Assembly: GCA_023423695.1 (NCBI GenBank)
Contig: JAFAFA010000138.1
Coordinates: 30,410-94,409 of the forward strand
Origin: Pseudomonadota bacterium
Lineage (GTDB): Bacteria; Pseudomonadota; Alphaproteobacteria; Azospirillales; Azospirillaceae
Direction: 5' to 3'
DNA: 64,000 bases
Part shown: positions 42,473 through 49,953 of the stretch, piece by piece
Layout of the letters: each line of letters starts with the position of its first letter
How positions within the stretch are numbered: the first letter of the stretch is position 1
Notes under the pieces: generated by a model
The model's database searches: none
What the model saw: the letters and a program-made list of their open reading frames with translations, nothing else
What the model was told of the DNA's origin: nothing
Translations under genes and position numbers: made by a program

Positions 42473-43135
42473 TTACTCCGCCACCGCCGCGATGGGATTG
42501 CCCAGCGCCTTGTCCAGATAGTCGTCGACCTGCGTTGCCAGATCGTCGGTGCGGTTGACGAAGAAGTGGCTGGCTCCGGGCACCACCCGGTGATCGATGC
42601 GGATGTCCTTCTGGTGCGACAGCTTGGTCACCAGCTTGGTCACCGCGGCCTGGGGCACCACCTCGTCCTTGTCGCCGTGGATGATCAGGCCGGAGGACGG
42701 GCACGGCGCCAGGAAGGAGAAGTCGAACAGGTTGGCCGGCGGCGAGACGGAAACGAAGCCGTCGATCTCCGGGCGGCGCATCAGCAGCTGCATGCCGATC
42801 CAGGCGCCGAACGACACGCCACCGATCCAGCAGAGCGGCGCATTCGGATTGTAGGTCTGCAGCCAGTCCAGCGCCGCTGCGGCGTCGGCCAGTTCCCCCT
42901 CCCCCTTGTCATAGGTGCCCTGGCTGCGCCCGACGCCACGGAAGTTGAAGCGGAGCGCCGAATAGCCGCGCTTGGTGAAGGACTGGAACAGGGTGAAGAC
43001 CACCTTGTTGTTCATCGTCCCATTGTGCTGCGGGTGCGGGTGCAACAGCAGCGCAACCGGGGCGTTCGGCTGCTTGCCGTGGGTGTAACGGCCTTCCAGG
43101 CGACCGGCGGGACCGTTGAAGAGCACTTCAGGCAT
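42473..43135 (-). CDS. Alpha/beta hydrolase
   Basis: This 220-residue cytoplasmic alpha/beta hydrolase has HPHPQHNGTMNN (oxyanion strand), GGVSFGAW (nucleophile Ser in GxSxG), GDKDEVVP (acid Asp) and GASHFF (His), so the triad is complete. It belongs to the small dienelactone-hydrolase-like group (COG2945-type) whose substrates are unknown. It is convergent with the DUF2155 gene and lies opposite a regulatory region. Confidence 0.9.
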   Translation of the reverse strand: MPEVLFNGPAGRLEGRYTHGKQPNAPVALLLHPHPQHNGTMNNKVVFTLFQSFTKRGYSALRFNFRGVGRSQGTYDKGEGELADAAAALDWLQTYNPNAPLCWIGGVSFGAWIGMQLLMRRPEIDGFVSVSPPANLFDFSFLAPCPSSGLIIHGDKDEVVPQAAVTKLVTKLSHQKDIRIDHRVVPGASHFFVNRTDDLATQVDDYLDKALGNPIAAVAE

Positions 43136-43480
43136 GGGAACGACGTTCCTGACGCGGACAAAGGGTTGTTGGAACCGCCGCAGCGACCGACCGGAGATGA
43201 TCCAGCCTGCCGCCCCAGCGCACGGGGCCTTACGAGCCCGTCACGGATTTTCCCGCAATGGAGTGGGGTTTTTCGCACACAATTCTTGACCGTTTTGCTT
43301 GGTCATCATATATGCGTCGTAACGTCCTCCGGGGCAACCCGCCTGACCCGCCCGATCGGCCCAGCGCTAGCGGGACCGGCCGAAAGACCGGATCCATAGC
43401 CGGTCGGTTCCATCGGGTTCCGGACCGGAAGGTCCTGAACCGCAAGGTTCCGACTGGCCGAAGCCGGGCGCGGGCGGCCG
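43136..43480. other. Gene-free promoter region of the sulfur and iron-sulfur block
   Basis: These 345 bases separate the alpha/beta hydrolase gene from cysE. Apart from the candidate promoter-operator at 43286-43314, the stretch 43330-43470 is a long transcribed leader rich in GGTTCC/GGTCC words and no coding signal is seen. Confidence 0.5.
43286..43314 (+). promoter_or_regulatory. Promoter with overlapping inverted repeat upstream of cysE-iscR
   Basis: TTGACC (43286-43291) and TATATG (43309-43314), 17 bases apart, form a good sigma-70 promoter. An inverted pair TGACC (43287-43291) and GGTCA (43301-43305) spans the spacer, so a repressor bound there would block polymerase. IscR from the same operon is a plausible candidate. 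Confidence 0.6.
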
Positions 43481-44272
43481 ATGAGAGTGGCGGACTATAC
43501 CACGGCGGGTGATGGCGTGTTCAAGCATCTTCGCGAAGAGATCGACGGGATCATGGCGCGCGACCCCGCCGCGCGGTCCCGGCTGGAGGTGGCGATCTGC
43601 TACCCCGGGTTTCATGCGATCGTGCTTCACCGTCTTGCCCGGCGCGCCCGCGACGCCGGCTGGCACCTGACCGCCCGCCTCGTCTCGCAGATCGCCCGCT
43701 CGCTGACGGGCATCGAAATCCATCCCGGCGCCACCATCGGCCGCCGCTTCTTCATCGACCACGGCATGGGCGTCGTGATCGGCGAGACGGCGGAGATCGG
43801 CGACGACGTCATGCTCTATCATGGGGTCACGCTGGGCGGCACCTCGCTCAATCCCGGCAAGCGCCATCCGACGTTGGGCGATGGCGTGATCGTCGGCGCG
43901 GGCGCCAAGATCCTGGGCGCCATCACCATCGGGCGCGGTGCGCGCATCGGCGCCAATGCCGTCGTGGTGGCCGACGTGCCGGCCGACACCGCGGTCGTCG
44001 GCATCCCGGCCAAACCGGTCGTCCCGCGCGACCGGGCGGAAACGCGCAAGTTCATGCCCTACGGCACCCCCTGCGGCGAGATCCCCGATCCGGTGGCCCG
44101 TGCGCTGTCCGGCCTGCTCGATCAGGTGACGGCGCTGCAGGCCCGCGTCGGCGAGCTTGAGGCGAACCCGTCATCGGCCGCAACCGTACTTCCCCGTTCA
44201 ACACCCACACCGCTGGAAGCGGTGGCGTCCCACCCCGTCGGGATGCACGAAGCCCAAGGAGATCCGCGATGA
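43481..44272 (+). CDS. cysE: Serine O-acetyltransferase CysE
   Basis: CysE makes O-acetylserine, the precursor of cysteine. The 263-residue protein has a left-handed beta-helix domain (GIEIHPGATIGRRFFIDHGMGVVIGETAEIG), with catalytic His in FIDHGMG, and the CoA-binding region GTSLNPGKRHPTLGDGV. It ends with an extra Ala/Pro/Thr tail. A GTG at 43517, just before FKHLREEI, is an alternative start. It overlaps iscR by 4 bases (ATGA), as in a coupled operon, linking cysteine supply to cluster assembly. Confidence 0.94.
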   Translation: MRVADYTTAGDGVFKHLREEIDGIMARDPAARSRLEVAICYPGFHAIVLHRLARRARDAGWHLTARLVSQIARSLTGIEIHPGATIGRRFFIDHGMGVVIGETAEIGDDVMLYHGVTLGGTSLNPGKRHPTLGDGVIVGAGAKILGAITIGRGARIGANAVVVADVPADTAVVGIPAKPVVPRDRAETRKFMPYGTPCGEIPDPVARALSGLLDQVTALQARVGELEANPSSAATVLPRSTPTPLEAVASHPVGMHEAQGDPR

Positions 44273-44754
44273 GACTCAGCACCAAGGGACGCTATGCCGT
44301 GATGGCGATGGTCGATCTGGCCGCCACCAGCCAAGGCAGCCCGGTCGCGCTGGCGGACATCGCGGAACGGCAGGAGATCTCGCTCTCCTACTTGGAGCAG
44401 CTGTTCGCCAAGCTGCGCAAGGGCGGGCTGGTCAAGAGCGTGCGCGGTCCCGGCGGCGGCTATCTGCTGGCCCACCCGGCCGACGCCACCCGGGTGTCCG
44501 ACATCATCCTGGCGGTGGACGAGCCGATCCGCACCACCCGCTGCGCCAACGGCACGCCGCAGGGTTGCCGCACCAACCGCTCGCGCTGCCTGACCCACGA
44601 CCTGTGGGAAGAGCTGGGCAACCAGATCCACATGTATCTCAGCTCGGTCACCGTGGCCGACGTGGTGGAGCGGCGGATCATCGGCACCAGCGGCCTGAAC
44701 CTGCTGCGCCCGGCCCCGGCCGCCGACAGCGCCGCGGCGGCGGCCGCCGAGTGA
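44269..44754 (+). CDS. iscR: Iron-sulfur cluster regulator IscR (Rrf2 family)
   Basis: IscR senses iron-sulfur status with a [2Fe-2S] cluster and represses or activates target promoters. The 161-residue protein starts MRLSTKGRYAVMAMVDLA, has the winged HTH (LADIAERQEISLSYLEQLFAKL), and carries the ligands Cys92, Cys100, Cys107 and His110. These are spaced close to the C-x5-C-x5-C-x2-H of E. coli IscR, with small insertions. It is preceded by cysE and followed by a cysteine desulfurase. An Ala-rich tail closes it. Confidence 0.93.
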   Translation: MRLSTKGRYAVMAMVDLAATSQGSPVALADIAERQEISLSYLEQLFAKLRKGGLVKSVRGPGGGYLLAHPADATRVSDIILAVDEPIRTTRCANGTPQGCRTNRSRCLTHDLWEELGNQIHMYLSSVTVADVVERRIIGTSGLNLLRPAPAADSAAAAAAE

Positions 44755-44789
44755 AGACGACCCATTCCGGACGCGAGCACGCCTGAAAA

Positions 44790-45929
44790 GTGACCATTCC
44801 GCCCGTCAGCCCGTTCCGGCGGACCGGAGTCTATCTCGACCACAACGCCACCTCTCCGCTGAAGCCGGAGGTGAAGGCGGCGATGGGTCAGGCGATGGAC
44901 CTGGTCGGCAATCCGTCCTCCGTGCATGCCTTCGGCCGCAGCGCCCGGCGCGCGGTGGAGGAGGCGCGCACCGCCGTGGCCGCGCTCGCCGGGGTCAAGC
45001 CGGCCCAGGTACTGTTCACCGGCAGCGGGACGGAGGCCAACAACTTCGCGTTGCGCGGCTTTGCCGGCCGCCGGGTGCTGACCTCGGCCGTCGAGCATGA
45101 GTCGGTGCTGGCCGCCCGGCCCGACGCGGAGCGCTTCGGCGTGACCCGTGATGGCGTCGCCGACCTGGAGGATCTGGAACGCCGGCTGACCGACGGGGCC
45201 GATCCGGCGCTGGTCTCGCTGATGCTCGTCAACAACGAGACCGGGGTGATCCAGCCGGTGGCGGAATGCGCCCGGATCGCGCACGCCCACGGCGCGCTGG
45301 TCCATTGCGATGCGGTGCAGGCGGCCGGGCGGCTGCCCCTGTCGCTGTCCGGCCTCGGCGTCGACCTGATGACGCTGTCGGCCCACAAGCTGGGCGGTCC
45401 GACCGGCGTCGGCGCCCTGATCCTCGCCGAAGGGCTGGAGCCCGAGGCGCTGATCCGCGGCGGTGGACAGGAGCGGCGAAAGCGGGCGGGCACCGAGAAC
45501 CTGCTGGGCATCGTCGGTTTCGGCGCCGCGGCGCGTCTGGCGCTGGACAGGCTGGCGGAAGCCGCCGACCTCGCGGCCCTGCGCGACCGGCTGGAGCGCG
45601 AGGCGCTGGCCGCCATGCCGCGCGCCCGCGTGATGGGCGCCGGTGCGGCACGCGTCGCCAACACCAGCTGCGTGATGCTGCCCGGCCTGCCCGGAGAGAC
45701 CCAGGTGATGACGCTCGACCTCGCCGGGGTGGCGGTCAGCGCCGGTTCGGCATGTTCCAGCGGCAAGGTGAAACCGTCCCATGTGCTGGCGGCGATGGGC
45801 GAGGACGACCGCTCCGCCGCCAGCGCCATCCGCGTCAGCCTGGGCTGGACCAGCGACGACGAGGCGGTCGACCGCTTCCTGGCGGCCTGGACCGCGATGG
45901 CGCGGCGAAGCGCGCCTACCGATGGCTGA
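44790..45929 (+). CDS. Cysteine desulfurase (IscS/NifS family)
   Basis: This PLP enzyme removes sulfur from cysteine to supply iron-sulfur clusters and tRNA thiolation. The 379-residue protein starts with GTG. It has YLDHNATSPL, His103 (VEHES), Lys200 (LSAHKLGGPTG) forming the PLP Schiff base, and the catalytic Cys322 in SAGSACSSGKV. The short loop around Cys places it in the NifS-like branch as well as near IscS. It follows iscR by 35 bases and precedes a gap with a small Cys-rich frame. Confidence 0.94.
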   Translation: MTIPPVSPFRRTGVYLDHNATSPLKPEVKAAMGQAMDLVGNPSSVHAFGRSARRAVEEARTAVAALAGVKPAQVLFTGSGTEANNFALRGFAGRRVLTSAVEHESVLAARPDAERFGVTRDGVADLEDLERRLTDGADPALVSLMLVNNETGVIQPVAECARIAHAHGALVHCDAVQAAGRLPLSLSGLGVDLMTLSAHKLGGPTGVGALILAEGLEPEALIRGGGQERRKRAGTENLLGIVGFGAAARLALDRLAEAADLAALRDRLEREALAAMPRARVMGAGAARVANTSCVMLPGLPGETQVMTLDLAGVAVSAGSACSSGKVKPSHVLAAMGEDDRSAASAIRVSLGWTSDDEAVDRFLAAWTAMARRSAPTDG

Positions 45930-46038
45930 GCTTCATCCGCCGACGTTTCCCAACCGCCGGCATGGCTGCGCGACCATCTGTCTCCCATCCGGAAAGCCTG
46001 CATTCGCGCATTGCGCCGGATGCGGCTTCTGGGTATGA
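45922..46038 (+). CDS. Possible 38-residue Cys-rich peptide coupled to the desulfurase stop
   Basis: A short frame starts at the ATG at 45922, overlapping the desulfurase stop by 8 bases, and encodes 38 residues. It has four Cys (CATIC and CAGC) and an aromatic end. Two Cys pairs (Cx3C and CxxC) could bind metal or be redox-active. GC at third positions is lower than in neighbouring genes and no ribosome site precedes the ATG. It may be chance, or a coupled small protein. Confidence 0.25.
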   Translation: MAELHPPTFPNRRHGCATICLPSGKPAFAHCAGCGFWV

Positions 46039-46144
46039 CGCCGCGGAAGGCCCCTATGATGTCGGGCCGGATGGCGGCGGAGGCATGATGTCGGGTAAAC
46101 CAACCTATCGGCCGAGCCTTTCGGCGTTTTGACGGACTGCGCGC

Positions 46145-46846
46145 ATGACCCGTTCCAAATCCGGCCCGCCCGGCAACAACAGCGGCGGTATATCCGGCGC
46201 CATCGCCGGCGATCTGGAGCCCTGCGGCACCTGCGGCCGCTCGGTTGCGCCGCGCGCCCTGTTCTGCCACGCCTGCGGTGCGGCGCAGCCGCCGCGTCCC
46301 CTCGACCCCTTCACCCGGCTGGGGTTGGAGCGGCGCTTCGACATCGATCTGGAGCAGCTGTCGAAGCAGCATGCCGGCTTCACCCGCGCCATGGACCCGG
46401 AGCGCTTCGCCGCCCGCGGCCCGCGCCAGCAGGCCAATGCCAAGGCCCAGGTCGAAGCCCTGCGCGAGGCGTATGAGGTCCTGCGCGATCCCATCCGCCG
46501 CGCCCACGCACTGCTGTCCCTGTTGGGCGGCACGCCGGCCGCGAGCGACGAGGCTGGGACTGGGTCCGAAAATGGGGATGAGGAGATCGCCGATCTCGCC
46601 GCCCGGCTGAGCCGCGCCGACGACGCGCTGGAGTTGGACCGCATCGGCCTGGACCTCGGCCAGCGGATCGAGGCCTGCATCAAGTATCTCACCCCCGCCT
46701 TCCGCAAGGCGCAAACGGCATCCGGCCCGGACAGCCCGCCGACCTTCGACGGCGCCGCCCGCATCCTGGCCCGGCTGGAACGGCTGGAGGCGCTGGCCGC
46801 CGATGTCCGCGACCGCCGCGCCGCCCGGACACCGCCGCGGACCTGA
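46145..46846 (+). CDS. HscB-like J-domain protein with zinc ribbon and altered HPD
   Basis: HscB delivers the IscU scaffold to the chaperone HscA during cluster assembly. The 233-residue protein has an N-terminal zinc ribbon (Cys27, Cys30, Cys41, Cys44), as in eukaryotic HSC20. A J-like domain (DPFTRLGLERRFDIDLEQLSKQHAGFTRAM...ALREAYEVLRDPIRRAHALLSLLG) and an HscB C-terminal helical bundle follow. The HPD tripeptide is replaced by Asp84-Pro85-Glu86, so classical stimulation of Hsp70 should be weak or absent. hscA is not next to it; ferredoxin and mnmA follow. Confidence 0.78.
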   Translation: MTRSKSGPPGNNSGGISGAIAGDLEPCGTCGRSVAPRALFCHACGAAQPPRPLDPFTRLGLERRFDIDLEQLSKQHAGFTRAMDPERFAARGPRQQANAKAQVEALREAYEVLRDPIRRAHALLSLLGGTPAASDEAGTGSENGDEEIADLAARLSRADDALELDRIGLDLGQRIEACIKYLTPAFRKAQTASGPDSPPTFDGAARILARLERLEALAADVRDRRAARTPPRT

Positions 46847-46913
46847 TCCGGCCAACCCGTTACCAAAACCCGCCCTTTCAATCGCTAGGCAACCTTAGAA
46901 GAACGAGGACCCC

Positions 46914-47243
46914 ATGCCCAAGATGACCTTCATCGAGCCCGATGGCAGCCGCCGCGAGGTGGACGCCCCGCTCGGCCTGTCCGTGCTGGAGATCGCGCAC
47001 AAGAACAGCCTGGACCTGGAAGGCGCCTGCGAGGGCTCGCTGGCCTGCTCCACCTGCCATGTCGTGATCGAGCCGGAGTGGTTCGATGTCCTGCCGGAAG
47101 CGCAGGAGGACGAGGAGGACATGCTGGACCTCGCCTTCGGCCTGACCAAGACCTCGCGCCTGGGCTGCCAGATCATCATGACGGAAGAGCTGGACGGTCT
47201 GGTCGTCCGCCTCCCGGGCGGCAGCAACAACGCGATGAAGTAA
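46914..47243 (+). CDS. fdx: [2Fe-2S] ferredoxin of the Isc type
   Basis: This 109-residue adrenodoxin-like ferredoxin carries cluster ligands Cys39, Cys45, Cys48 and Cys85 (CEGSLACSTC...LGC), the C-x5-C-x2-C-x36-C spacing of the Isc ferredoxin. It supplies electrons for cluster assembly. It follows the HscB-like gene by 67 bases and precedes mnmA, so the block is functionally consistent. Confidence 0.94.
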   Translation: MPKMTFIEPDGSRREVDAPLGLSVLEIAHKNSLDLEGACEGSLACSTCHVVIEPEWFDVLPEAQEDEEDMLDLAFGLTKTSRLGCQIIMTEELDGLVVRLPGGSNNAMK

Positions 47244-47379
47244 CGGCGCGGGGGAACCCTGTTCCGGCCGCCGGAGACTGCGTCAGGCGACGCGATACCC
47301 GGCGGCCTCTTTCCCCCTCCCCGTCCTGTGTTCCGATTTCCTACTTTCCCGGGCGCCTGCCCGTACCATATAGGGCGCC

Positions 47380-48543
47380 ATGAACTCCCTCGGTCTATCG
47401 AAGCGCCCCCAGGACACCCGCGTCGTCGTCGCGATGTCCGGAGGGGTGGATTCCTCCGTCACCGCCGCCGTGCTGCGGGAGGAGGGCTATGACGTCGTCG
47501 GCATCACGCTGCAGCTTTACGATCACGGCCTCGCCCTGCAGAAGCCGGGCGCCTGCTGCGCCGGCCAGGACATCTACGACGCCCGCCAGGTCGCCGACCG
47601 CATCGGCATCCCGCATTACGTCCTGGATTACGAAGGCCGCTTCAGCCAGGACGTGATGGATGATTTCGCCGACAGCTATCTGCGTGGCGAGACGCCGATC
47701 CCCTGCGTGCGCTGCAACCAGCGCGTCAAGTTCCGCGACCTGCTGAACACCGCCCGCGACCTGGGAGCCGACGCGCTCGCCACCGGCCATTACGTCCGTC
47801 GCATCGCCGGCCCGCAGGGCGCCGAGCTGCACCGCGCCGTCGATCCCGCCAAGGACCAGAGCTATTTCCTGTTCGCCACCACGCGCGAACAGCTGGAATT
47901 CCTGCGCTTCCCGCTGGGCGGCTTGACCAAGCCGGAAACCCGCGCACTTGCCGAGCGCCATGGGCTGGAGGTGGCGGCCAAGCCCGACAGCCAGGACATC
48001 TGCTTCGTCCCCAACGGCAACTACGCCGAGGTGGTGGCGAAGCTGCGCCCCGGCTCCGTCGAGCCCGGCGACATCGTCCATGTCGACGGCCGCGTGCTGG
48101 GCCGCCACAAGGGCGTCGTCCATTACACGGTCGGCCAGCGCAAGGGGCTCGGCATCGGCGGCATCCGCGGCCAGGAGGAGGAGGCGCTCTACGTCGTCCG
48201 CCTGGAGCCAGCCCGCCGCCGCGTCGTCGTCGGCCCGCGCCGCGACCTCGCCCGCTCACTGGTGATGGTGCGCGACGTGAACTGGCTGGGTCCCGATCTG
48301 GCGGATGGCGCCGGCACCGAGGTGTCGGTGAAGCTCCGCTCCGCCCAGCCCGCCGCTCCCGCCATCTGGCGTGCCGGACCGGACGGCAGCGCGCGGGTGG
48401 AGTTGATTGAGCCCCAGCACGGCATCGCCCCCGGTCAGGCCTGCGTCGTCTACCAGGGCGACCGCGTGCTGGGCGGCGGTTGGATTTCCGGCACCGCCGG
48501 GGCTGTGGACGCGGGCGTTGACGTGAGTGAAACGGCGGCTTGA
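47380..48543 (+). CDS. mnmA: tRNA-specific 2-thiouridylase MnmA
   Basis: MnmA puts sulfur on U34 of tRNAs for Lys, Glu and Gln, using ATP and sulfur passed from a cysteine desulfurase. The 387-residue protein has the PP-loop SGGVDSS (20-26), the catalytic PCVRCN (Cys109, Cys112), and DSQDICFVPNGNYAE with the persulfide Cys. GRHKGVVHYTVGQRKGLGIGG follows. Its position after iscR, desulfurase, HscB-like and ferredoxin genes suggests a shared sulfur-trafficking theme. A short proline-free Ala/Val-rich end is unremarkable. Confidence 0.97.
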   Translation: MNSLGLSKRPQDTRVVVAMSGGVDSSVTAAVLREEGYDVVGITLQLYDHGLALQKPGACCAGQDIYDARQVADRIGIPHYVLDYEGRFSQDVMDDFADSYLRGETPIPCVRCNQRVKFRDLLNTARDLGADALATGHYVRRIAGPQGAELHRAVDPAKDQSYFLFATTREQLEFLRFPLGGLTKPETRALAERHGLEVAAKPDSQDICFVPNGNYAEVVAKLRPGSVEPGDIVHVDGRVLGRHKGVVHYTVGQRKGLGIGGIRGQEEEALYVVRLEPARRRVVVGPRRDLARSLVMVRDVNWLGPDLADGAGTEVSVKLRSAQPAAPAIWRAGPDGSARVELIEPQHGIAPGQACVVYQGDRVLGGGWISGTAGAVDAGVDVSETAA

Positions 48544-48608
48544 ATCAGTGGGTTAGGCGACTTTCCGCCGGCCGGCCGAAAAAAATCGCACCCCCCGAAA
48601 ATTCCGCG

Positions 48609-48638
48609 TTGACAGGCCAAGTCGCCCTATCCTATATA
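48609..48638 (+). promoter_or_regulatory. Promoter of tRNA-Met
   Basis: TTGACA (48609-48614), a perfect -35 box, is followed about 17 bases later by CTATATA (48632-48638). It lies about 75 bases before the tRNA and is well suited for a stable RNA gene. Confidence 0.75.
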
Positions 48639-48712
48639 GCGGCTCCCGGCGGCAACGACGGGACACGATGGTAGCCAACGGCGGCGGAAACGCCGACAAA
48701 GGCGAACACGAT

Positions 48713-48787
48713 GGCAGCGTAGCTCAGTGGTAGAGCAGGGGAATCATAATCCCTTGGTCGGGGGTTCAAATCCCTCCGCTGCTACCA
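48713..48787 (+). tRNA. tRNA-Met (CAU anticodon)
   Basis: The 75-base gene folds into a full cloverleaf. The acceptor stem is GGCAGCG with CGCTGCT (one G-U pair), followed by A and an encoded CCA (48785-48787). T8-A9, a D-arm GCTC...GAGC, an anticodon stem GGGGA/TCCCT with loop ATCATAA (anticodon CAT), and a T-arm with loop TTCAAAT complete it. The acceptor stem and CCA end indicate elongator tRNA-Met; tRNA-Ile(CAU) is less likely. Confidence 0.96.
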
Positions 48788-48794
48788 TCATAGA

Positions 48795-48835
48795 AAACCC
48801 CCTGGCTTCCGAACGGAGGCCAGGGGGTTTTTCTT
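48795..48835 (+). terminator. Terminator after tRNA-Met
   Basis: A 12-base stem (AAACCCCCTGGC with GCCAGGGGGTTT) and a 12-base loop are followed by TTCTTTG. It is a strong intrinsic terminator 8 bases after the tRNA. Confidence 0.85.
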
Positions 48836-48904
48836 TGCGCGCCATCGGGCTGACGCGGCGTCGATTGCGGCTCGACCAATGCGGAACGCCGACGGCGGTC
48901 TCCC

Positions 48905-49819
48905 CTACCCCATCATCGACTTGGGCAGTGCGATCCGCGGTTCCACCTCGACCCGGTTACGGCCCGCGTGCTTGGCGCGGTAGAGGGCGGCGTCGGCACG
49001 GGCCAGCAGGGGTTCGATGCCGGTGTCGGTCGCGTTGAGCCAGCTGAGGCCCAGGCTGACGGTCACCGTCATCTCGCCGCCGGTCTCCAGCCGGACCGGC
49101 ATGGCGGCGACGGCCTGGCGCAGGCGCTGGGCGACGGCGTAGGCGTTGACCGGCGGGGTTTCAGGCATCACCACGGCGAATTCCTCGCCGCCCAGGCGGC
49201 CGATGATGTCGCTGTTGCGCAAGCTCTCCTTGCAGGCGCGCACCGTGCTGCGGATCGCCTCGTCGCCGGTGGCGTGACCATGGGTGTCGTTGACCCGCTT
49301 GAAGTGGTCGATGTCCAGCATCACCACCGACAGCGGACGCTGGTATCGTCGCGAGCGGCCGAACTCCTCATCCCCCCGTTCCAGGAAGCGGCGACGGTTC
49401 AGGGCGCCGGTCAGGGCGTCGGTGGTCGCCAGCCGTTCCAGGTCGCGCTGCATCGCCACGACACGCGAGGCGGCCAGCAGGCGCGCCGCTGTCCATTTCC
49501 AATCCAGCGGCTTGCGCAGGAACTCGTCGGCACCGGCCTCCACCAGTTCGTGGAACTGGTCGGTCATGCTGCCGGGGATCATCAGGATCAGGTAGAGGTG
49601 GCGCAGCCCCTGGGCGGTGCGCAGGTGCCAGCACAGCTCGATCCCCGTCATGTCGGCAAGGCGGATGTCGGCCATCACCACGTCGAACCGCTCGCTCGCC
49701 ACCGCCTCGATGGCGGCGGCCCCGGTCTCGACCACGCTGGTCGCGTAGCCCAGCTTCGTCAGCTCATACACCATCATGGTCAGGTGACGCGGTGAATCGT
49801 CGACGATCAGAATTCGCAA
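48905..49819 (-). CDS. Response regulator with GGDEF diguanylate cyclase output
   Basis: This 304-residue PleD-like protein makes c-di-GMP. The N-terminal receiver (LRILIVDDSPRH, phosphoacceptor Asp in VVMADIRL, Lys in LRKPL) is followed by a short helix and a GGDEF domain with intact GGEEF. An inhibitory I-site RNSD lies five residues before it, so the enzyme should be feedback-controlled. I prefer the TTG at 49819 because GGGAG lies 7 bases upstream and the receiver starts there; an ATG at 49924 or 49987 would add a non-conserved tail. No kinase is adjacent. Confidence 0.92.
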   Translation of the reverse strand: MRILIVDDSPRHLTMMVYELTKLGYATSVVETGAAAIEAVASERFDVVMADIRLADMTGIELCWHLRTAQGLRHLYLILMIPGSMTDQFHELVEAGADEFLRKPLDWKWTAARLLAASRVVAMQRDLERLATTDALTGALNRRRFLERGDEEFGRSRRYQRPLSVVMLDIDHFKRVNDTHGHATGDEAIRSTVRACKESLRNSDIIGRLGGEEFAVVMPETPPVNAYAVAQRLRQAVAAMPVRLETGGEMTVTVSLGLSWLNATDTGIEPLLARADAALYRAKHAGRNRVEVEPRIALPKSMMG

Positions 49820-49953
49820 ATCGAAAGCTCCCGGCGATCCCTTCTCGTTTATGGAACATGACGCCCGAGTTGTGCAAATGTCCTTAACGTCAAGTCGCAG
49901 AACGATAACGAAAAGCCGGGGCATGCCCGACGCCCCGCGCCAGTGCGTGACGG

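Noticed and set aside
46111..46130. Short hairpin GCCGA/TCGGC followed by TTTT before the HscB-like gene
   Set aside because: The stem is only five base pairs and it is immediately upstream of a coding start; not enough to call a terminator or attenuator.
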